Positions 59,966 through 64,000 of a DNA stretch of 64,000 nucleotides are shown piece after piece; position 1 is the stretch's first letter; every line of letters starts with the position of its first letter. Where the stretch lies: contig JACRNY010000004.1 of assembly GCA_016214695.1 (NCBI GenBank), forward strand, positions 62,001 through 126,000, in the 5' to 3' direction. The notes below the pieces were generated by a model. The model did no database searches. It had not been told where the DNA came from and was given only the letters and a program-made list of their open reading frames with translations. This stretch comes from Nitrosomonadales bacterium (lineage in GTDB: Bacteria; Pseudomonadota; Gammaproteobacteria; Burkholderiales; Gallionellaceae). Made by a program: the position numbers and the translations under genes.

Positions 59966-60904
59966 ATGAGTGGTTTGAGCAAAGAATCCGTGAGTTGGGT
60001 CGAGATCGACGAGGGGAGCGAAGGTCAGCGCATCGACAATTTCCTGTTCAAACACCTGAAAGGCGTGCCCAAGAGCCACGTTTACCGCATTTTGCGCGGA
60101 GAAGTGCGGGTCAACAAAAAACGCATCGACCAGACCTACCGCCTGCAAATGGGCGATATTTTGCGTATCCCCCCCATCCGCGTGGCCGAAAAGCCCGAAA
60201 GCGAGTACGTCCCGGCCACCGAATTCCCCATTTTGTACGAAGACGAAGCCCTGATCGCCATCAACAAACCGGCGGGGACGGCGGTGCATGGTGGCAGCGG
60301 GGTGAGCTTCGGCGTCATCGAACAACTGCGCAGCGCGCGCCCGCAGGCCAAGTTCCTCGAACTGGTGCACCGGCTCGACCGCGAGACCTCAGGGGTTTTA
60401 TTGGTGGCGAAGAAACGCTCGGCACTGACCGCGATGCACGAGATCATGCGCGAGGGCAACAGCGACAAGCGCTATTTCACCCTGGTACTGGGGCAATGGA
60501 AGAACGCCAAACAGCATGTGAAGCTGCCGCTGCACAAGTTCGACACCCCGCAGGGCGAGAAGCGCGTGATGGTGCGCGAGGACGGGCAGGCCTCGCATAC
60601 TATATTTACGCTACTGAAGAGCTGGCCGGAGTTCTCCCTGCTGGAAGCCCAACTCAAGACCGGGCGCACCCACCAGATCCGCGTGCATACCTCGCATCTG
60701 GGCTTCCCCATCGCGGGCGACGACAAATACGGCGACTTTGCGCGCAACAAGGAACTGATGAAGCGCGGCCTGAAACGCATGTTCCTGCACGCCCATTCCA
60801 TCGCTTTCAACCATCCGCTGACCGGCGAACCTCTCAGCATCAGCGCACCGCTGCCGCCGGAATTGCAGAAGTTCATCGACGGGCTGGATGCCGTAACTGG
60901 CTAA
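59966..60904 (+). CDS. rluC: RluC, 23S rRNA pseudouridine synthase
   Basis: 312 residues. An N-terminal S4 domain (about 18-75, RIDNFLFKHLKGVPKSHVYR) is followed by the catalytic domain with LVHRLDRETSGVLLVAKK, whose aspartate is the nucleophile, and RTHQIRVHTSHLGFPIAGDD. RluC modifies U955, U2504 and U2580 in E. coli. An ACGGAG ribosome site lies about 10 bases before the ATG. It is divergent from rne, the usual arrangement. Confidence 0.96.
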   Translation: MSGLSKESVSWVEIDEGSEGQRIDNFLFKHLKGVPKSHVYRILRGEVRVNKKRIDQTYRLQMGDILRIPPIRVAEKPESEYVPATEFPILYEDEALIAINKPAGTAVHGGSGVSFGVIEQLRSARPQAKFLELVHRLDRETSGVLLVAKKRSALTAMHEIMREGNSDKRYFTLVLGQWKNAKQHVKLPLHKFDTPQGEKRVMVREDGQASHTIFTLLKSWPEFSLLEAQLKTGRTHQIRVHTSHLGFPIAGDDKYGDFARNKELMKRGLKRMFLHAHSIAFNHPLTGEPLSISAPLPPELQKFIDGLDAVTG

Positions 60905-60969
60905 ATCTTGGAGAATCCGGGCCGATAACTGCTTTACAGGTGGCCCTGTGTGGCCGCAGGAGAGGTGTG

Positions 60970-61293
60970 ATGCGATTCGTGCCCAGTCTTCCACCGTTAC
61001 CGACGAGCCCGGATTCCCGTCCGGTGAGCGGCTTGTCTGCCACACATGCCGTCAAGCCGGTGTATCCGCGCGAGCAGCCGGTTCAGCCTGTCGAACCCCG
61101 TCAGCCACACCAGGAAGCCTTGCATCCTGTCGAGCCGCAGCTGCATCACGAACTGCCCGCCGAAGACCGCCGCAAAGCCTGCCGCCGTATGCAGCACCTG
61201 CCGGTGCTGGTCGAATTGCGTTCGGGAGTAGAGCGTCGCCGTCACAATCTGTTCGAGGGCGGGGTCGACGAACATATCGACATCGAAGTCTAG
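60970..61293 (+). CDS. Proline-rich small protein, unknown
   Basis: 107 residues opening MRFVPSLPPLPTSPDSRPVS. The first half is rich in Pro, Gln and Val (YPREQPVQPVEPRQPHQEAL), then a basic RRKACRR segment and a conserved-looking VLVELRSGVERRRHNLFEGG end. No membrane span or known family. GGAGAGGTGTG precedes the ATG. Its stop overlaps the convergent rlmM end by 4 bases. The Pro-rich part includes CAGCCTGTCGAACC, similar to the dispersed repeat core, so part may be repeat-derived. Confidence 0.7.
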   Translation: MRFVPSLPPLPTSPDSRPVSGLSATHAVKPVYPREQPVQPVEPRQPHQEALHPVEPQLHHELPAEDRRKACRRMQHLPVLVELRSGVERRRHNLFEGGVDEHIDIEV

Positions 61294-62309
61294 CGTTTGC
61301 GCGCCAGATAGATCGTTACTTCCTCGCGGTCGTGATAGAGCTGTCTGGCCTCCAGCTGGTAGCGGATGCCTTTGTTATTGAGCGCCGTGCGCAGGCTGTC
61401 GAGTGCTTCCTTCAATGCTGCGACGCGTTTCTTCATCGGCAGTTTGAGGTTGAAGATGGCGCGCTGGGTCATGCCGCCGACGAACCATTCAGTCATCAAT
61501 GCGGCGACGCGTTGCGGTTGTTCCACCATGTCGCATACCAGCCAGTCCACCGGGCGTTGCGGGCGGAAGCGGAAGCCGTCCTGACGCAGGTGTTTGATGT
61601 TGGGATGTCCCGCTGCCGCACCTTTGAGCGGGCCGTTGTCCACCGCCGTCACTTTCAATCCGCGTTGCACCAGTTGCCAGGTCCAGCCGCCGGGTGCGGC
61701 GCCGAGGTCGATGGCGGTCATGCCCGGTTTCAGCCATAAGGCCTGTTCCTTCTTGTCGAGGAACACTTCGAACGCTTCCGCGAGTTTTAGATAGGAACGG
61801 CTGGGCGCATCGCTCGCCATGCTCACGCGGTGGATGCCGTTGAGGGCAGATGTGCTGTTGTGCGGATCGCTGCTGGCGATCAGGGCGCGATGTTCGTCGG
61901 GGAAGAAGATGTGCAGGCGCGGCAGGGTCGGGTCATCGATCAGGCGCGAGCTAGTGCGCAACGCTTCTTCCATCAAGGGCTGGAAGCGCTTGGTGAAGCC
62001 AGAGAGGGTCTTGCCCTCGTTGGTATCCGGCACTTCCAGATACAGTGCGCCGAATTTCTCGGGAGATGCGGGCAGTGCGGCCAGCAAGGGGCTGAGGCGG
62101 TCGCCTTCCGGCAGGTCGTTCACTTCGCCGTGCAGGGTAAGCAGCTGGCGTGCGAAGCTCAGTTGCCGGTATGCCAATTTCGCTTTGCCTTGCAGCACAA
62201 CGAAGCCGCTGTCGGCAGTCGTTTCGACGGGTTTGGCCTGGGTCTCTTCGACACAATCGCGTTCGAAGCCGGGGCGGCAGTAGATCAGCCATGATGGAAG
62301 TGCGTTCAT
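61290..62309 (-). CDS. rlmM: RlmM, 23S rRNA (C2498-2'-O) methyltransferase
   Basis: 339 residues. An N-terminal THUMP-like domain (about 1-160) is followed by a Rossmann methyltransferase with the SAM motif AIDLGAAPGGWTWQLVQRG and the conserved WLVCDMVEQPQRVA and IFNLKLPMKKRV. It methylates C2498 in the peptidyl-transferase region. It is convergent with the proline-rich gene and divergent from the HAD gene. Confidence 0.95.
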   Translation of the reverse strand: MNALPSWLIYCRPGFERDCVEETQAKPVETTADSGFVVLQGKAKLAYRQLSFARQLLTLHGEVNDLPEGDRLSPLLAALPASPEKFGALYLEVPDTNEGKTLSGFTKRFQPLMEEALRTSSRLIDDPTLPRLHIFFPDEHRALIASSDPHNSTSALNGIHRVSMASDAPSRSYLKLAEAFEVFLDKKEQALWLKPGMTAIDLGAAPGGWTWQLVQRGLKVTAVDNGPLKGAAAGHPNIKHLRQDGFRFRPQRPVDWLVCDMVEQPQRVAALMTEWFVGGMTQRAIFNLKLPMKKRVAALKEALDSLRTALNNKGIRYQLEARQLYHDREEVTIYLARKR

Positions 62310-62389
62310 GGCGCGGCATGGTAGGTGTTGTCATATCAGGTAGCAAGTGAAATGGTAGAATCCGCGCCTGTTTTATTTCGGCGGCAGCA

Positions 62390-63046
62390 ATGACAAAAAG
62401 ATATGACCTGATCGTGTTCGACTGGGATGGCACGGTGATGGACTCCACGGCGGTGATTGCCACTTCGATCCAGTCGGCTTGCCGCGACCTCGGTCTGCCG
62501 GTACCAAGCGACGAAGATGCTCGCCATGTGATCGGCATGGGGCTGCAGCAAGCTCTGCAACATGCGGTGCCGAGTGCGCCGGCGCACATGTATGAGCCGC
62601 TGGCCGACCGTTACCGCCACTACTTCCTCGCCCAGGATCAGTCCATCCCGTTGTTCGCCGGTGCGGCGGACACCATCGCCGAACTGCACGCCGCCGGGTA
62701 TGCCTTGGCCGTGGCGACCGGCAAGAGCCGCAAGGGACTGGAGCGGGTGATGGACAGCAGCGGCCTGCGCGGCTATTTCCATGCATCGCGTACCGCCGAC
62801 GAGACCTTCTCCAAACCGCATCCGGCGATGCTGCTGGAACTGATGGACGAACTGGGCGTGCCGCCGGAGAAGGTGCTGATGGTCGGCGATACCACACACG
62901 ACCTGTTGATGGCGGCCAACGCCGGTGTCGATGCGCTTGGCGTGACGCACGGCGCCCACCCGGAAGTCCAGTTGCGCGAGCTGAAGCCGCTCGCCCTGCT
63001 GGATGATTTCCATGAATTGCGCGCATGGTTCAAGGCGCACGCATAA
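62390..63046 (+). CDS. HAD-superfamily phosphatase, Gph-like
   Basis: 218 residues. Catalytic Asp11 and Asp13 are in VFDWDGTVMDST; the later motifs are ATGKSRKGL and VGDTTHDLLMAANAG. It resembles phosphoglycolate phosphatases (HAD IA). A TAGAAT at 62356-62361 could be its -10. sppA follows after 18 bases, so the two may be co-transcribed. Substrate unproven. Confidence 0.9.
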   Translation: MTKRYDLIVFDWDGTVMDSTAVIATSIQSACRDLGLPVPSDEDARHVIGMGLQQALQHAVPSAPAHMYEPLADRYRHYFLAQDQSIPLFAGAADTIAELHAAGYALAVATGKSRKGLERVMDSSGLRGYFHASRTADETFSKPHPAMLLELMDELGVPPEKVLMVGDTTHDLLMAANAGVDALGVTHGAHPEVQLRELKPLALLDDFHELRAWFKAHA

Positions 63047-63064
63047 GTTACGAAAGGGAAGGAT

Positions 63065-64000
63065 ATGGCGGAAGAGAACGGCAGTAACTGGGAACGCGGC
63101 GTACTGGAGAAACTGGCGATGTCCGCCATCCAGGAGCAGCGCCGCGCGCGGCACTGGAGCATCTTCTTCAAGGTGCTGACCTTCGGCTATCTGTTCATAT
63201 TGCTGTTCCTGTTCCTTGGCGTGTTCGAGGACAATAAGGATGGCGCGCTGTCGGGCGACAAGCACACCGCGCTGGTCGACCTGAGCGGCGTCATCTCGTC
63301 GGAGAGCAATGCCAATGCCGACAACCTCATCGCCAGCCTGCAGGATGCCTTTGAGGACAAGCACACCGCGGGCATCATCCTGCGTATCAACAGCCCCGGC
63401 GGCAGCCCGGTGCAGTCGGCGCTGGTGAACGACGAGATCCGCAGGTTGCGCGCGCTGCATCCCGAGATCCCTTTGCATGTGGTGGTGGAGGATATGTGCG
63501 CCTCCGGCGGTTACTTCATCGCTGCGGCAGCCGACAAGATCTACGTCAACCGCTCCAGCATCGTCGGCTCCATCGGCGTGCTGATGGACGGCTTCGGTTT
63601 CACCGGCACCATGCAGAAGCTCGGTGTCGAGCGTCGCCTGATGACGGCGGGTGAGAACAAGGGTTTCATGGACCCGTTCTCGCCGCGCAACCCCAAGCAT
63701 GAGGCCTTCACCAAAGGCTTGCTCGACGATATCCATCAGCAGTTCATCGATGTGGTGCGCCAGGGGCGCGGCAAGCGTCTGAAGGAGACGCCGGAGATGT
63801 TCAGCGGCCTGTTCTGGACCGGCGACAAGGCCATCGCAATGGGACTTGCCGACGAGATCGGCAGCGTCGACTCGGTCGCGCGCGATGTCTTCAAGGCCGA
63901 GAAGATCGTCGATTTCACCGCCCATGAGAACATCGCCGACCGTCTGGCGAAGAAGCTCGGTGCCGGTGTGGCGAGTGCATTCCCGGGATTCGGTGCGGAA
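63065..64000 (+). CDS. sppA: Signal peptide peptidase SppA, truncated by the window end
   Basis: The frame is open to the end of the window (312 codons). An N-terminal transmembrane helix (about 33-52) is followed by a serine protease domain with INSPGGSPVQSALV, the nucleophile serine in DMCASGGYFIAAAAD and the general-base lysine expected in the late segment near ENKGFMDPFSP. It degrades cleaved signal peptides. The C-terminus is outside the window. Confidence 0.93.
   Translation, partial: MAEENGSNWERGVLEKLAMSAIQEQRRARHWSIFFKVLTFGYLFILLFLFLGVFEDNKDGALSGDKHTALVDLSGVISSESNANADNLIASLQDAFEDKHTAGIILRINSPGGSPVQSALVNDEIRRLRALHPEIPLHVVVEDMCASGGYFIAAAADKIYVNRSSIVGSIGVLMDGFGFTGTMQKLGVERRLMTAGENKGFMDPFSPRNPKHEAFTKGLLDDIHQQFIDVVRQGRGKRLKETPEMFSGLFWTGDKAIAMGLADEIGSVDSVARDVFKAEKIVDFTAHENIADRLAKKLGAGVASAFPGFGAE

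Overview
The window is GC-rich chromosomal DNA from a betaproteobacterium. The gene content (lpxK-exbD-exbB, rodZ-ispG-hisS-yfgM-bamB-der, an RNase E with a basic C-terminal tail, an RpfE-type phosphoglycerate-mutase-like protein, an endonuclease-type MutL) suits the Nitrosomonadales, and a Gallionellaceae/Sideroxydans-like host is my best guess. That is inference from gene content and recalled gene order, not from a search. I found no rRNA, tRNA, CRISPR array, prophage or transposase. The two ends cut lpxK (left) and sppA (right).

Layout. 1-1.1 kb: minus-strand envelope genes exbB-exbD-lpxK. 1.5-2.8 kb: xseA. 3.0-11.6 kb: a lipid A aminoarabinose (Arn) cluster: ArnT-like transferase, small flippase-like protein, ArnB; then a minus-strand cytoplasmic chemoreceptor with a zinc-binding CZB domain; then ArnC, ArnA split into separate formyltransferase and decarboxylase genes, and ArnD. 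11.6-17.4 kb: an HDOD protein, then the minus-strand block mutL / DUF2971-like gene / MFS transporter / miaA, which carries dispersed palindromic repeats, some read in frame inside proteins. 17.5-26.9 kb: a plus-strand metal-uptake locus: two TonB-dependent receptors, a His/Met-rich periplasmic protein, a membrane polyferredoxin, a CcdA/SafE-like membrane protein, a dedicated TonB-ExbB-ExbD motor and a Tat-exported 13-cysteine copper-storage (Csp) protein. Copper is the likely metal. 27.1-30.1 kb: pntA-pntB. 30.2-36.3 kb: a MASE1-PAS-PAS-GGDEF-EAL protein, comEC, a DUF2062 gene and an unannotated 36-residue membrane microprotein. 36.3-41.4 kb: a small helical protein, lolD, lolC/E, an RpfE-like gene and an MscS channel with a cyclic-nucleotide domain. 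41.5-45.4 kb: accA, tilS, ndk, rlmN, in which the tilS frame runs into ndk with no stop. 45.4-52.9 kb: pilF, rodZ, ispG, hisS, yfgM, bamB, der. 52.9-64 kb: an unknown 233-residue protein, a low-molecular-weight tyrosine phosphatase, a large outer-membrane protease/propeller/barrel protein, rne, rluC, a proline-rich small protein, rlmM, a HAD phosphatase and sppA.

Most promising for novelty: the 17.5-26.9 kb metal locus with its tandem palindromic operator; the continuous TilS-Ndk frame; the outer-membrane metalloprotease-propeller-barrel protein; repeats inserted in frame in MutL, the MFS transporter and TilS; and the 36-residue membrane protein.
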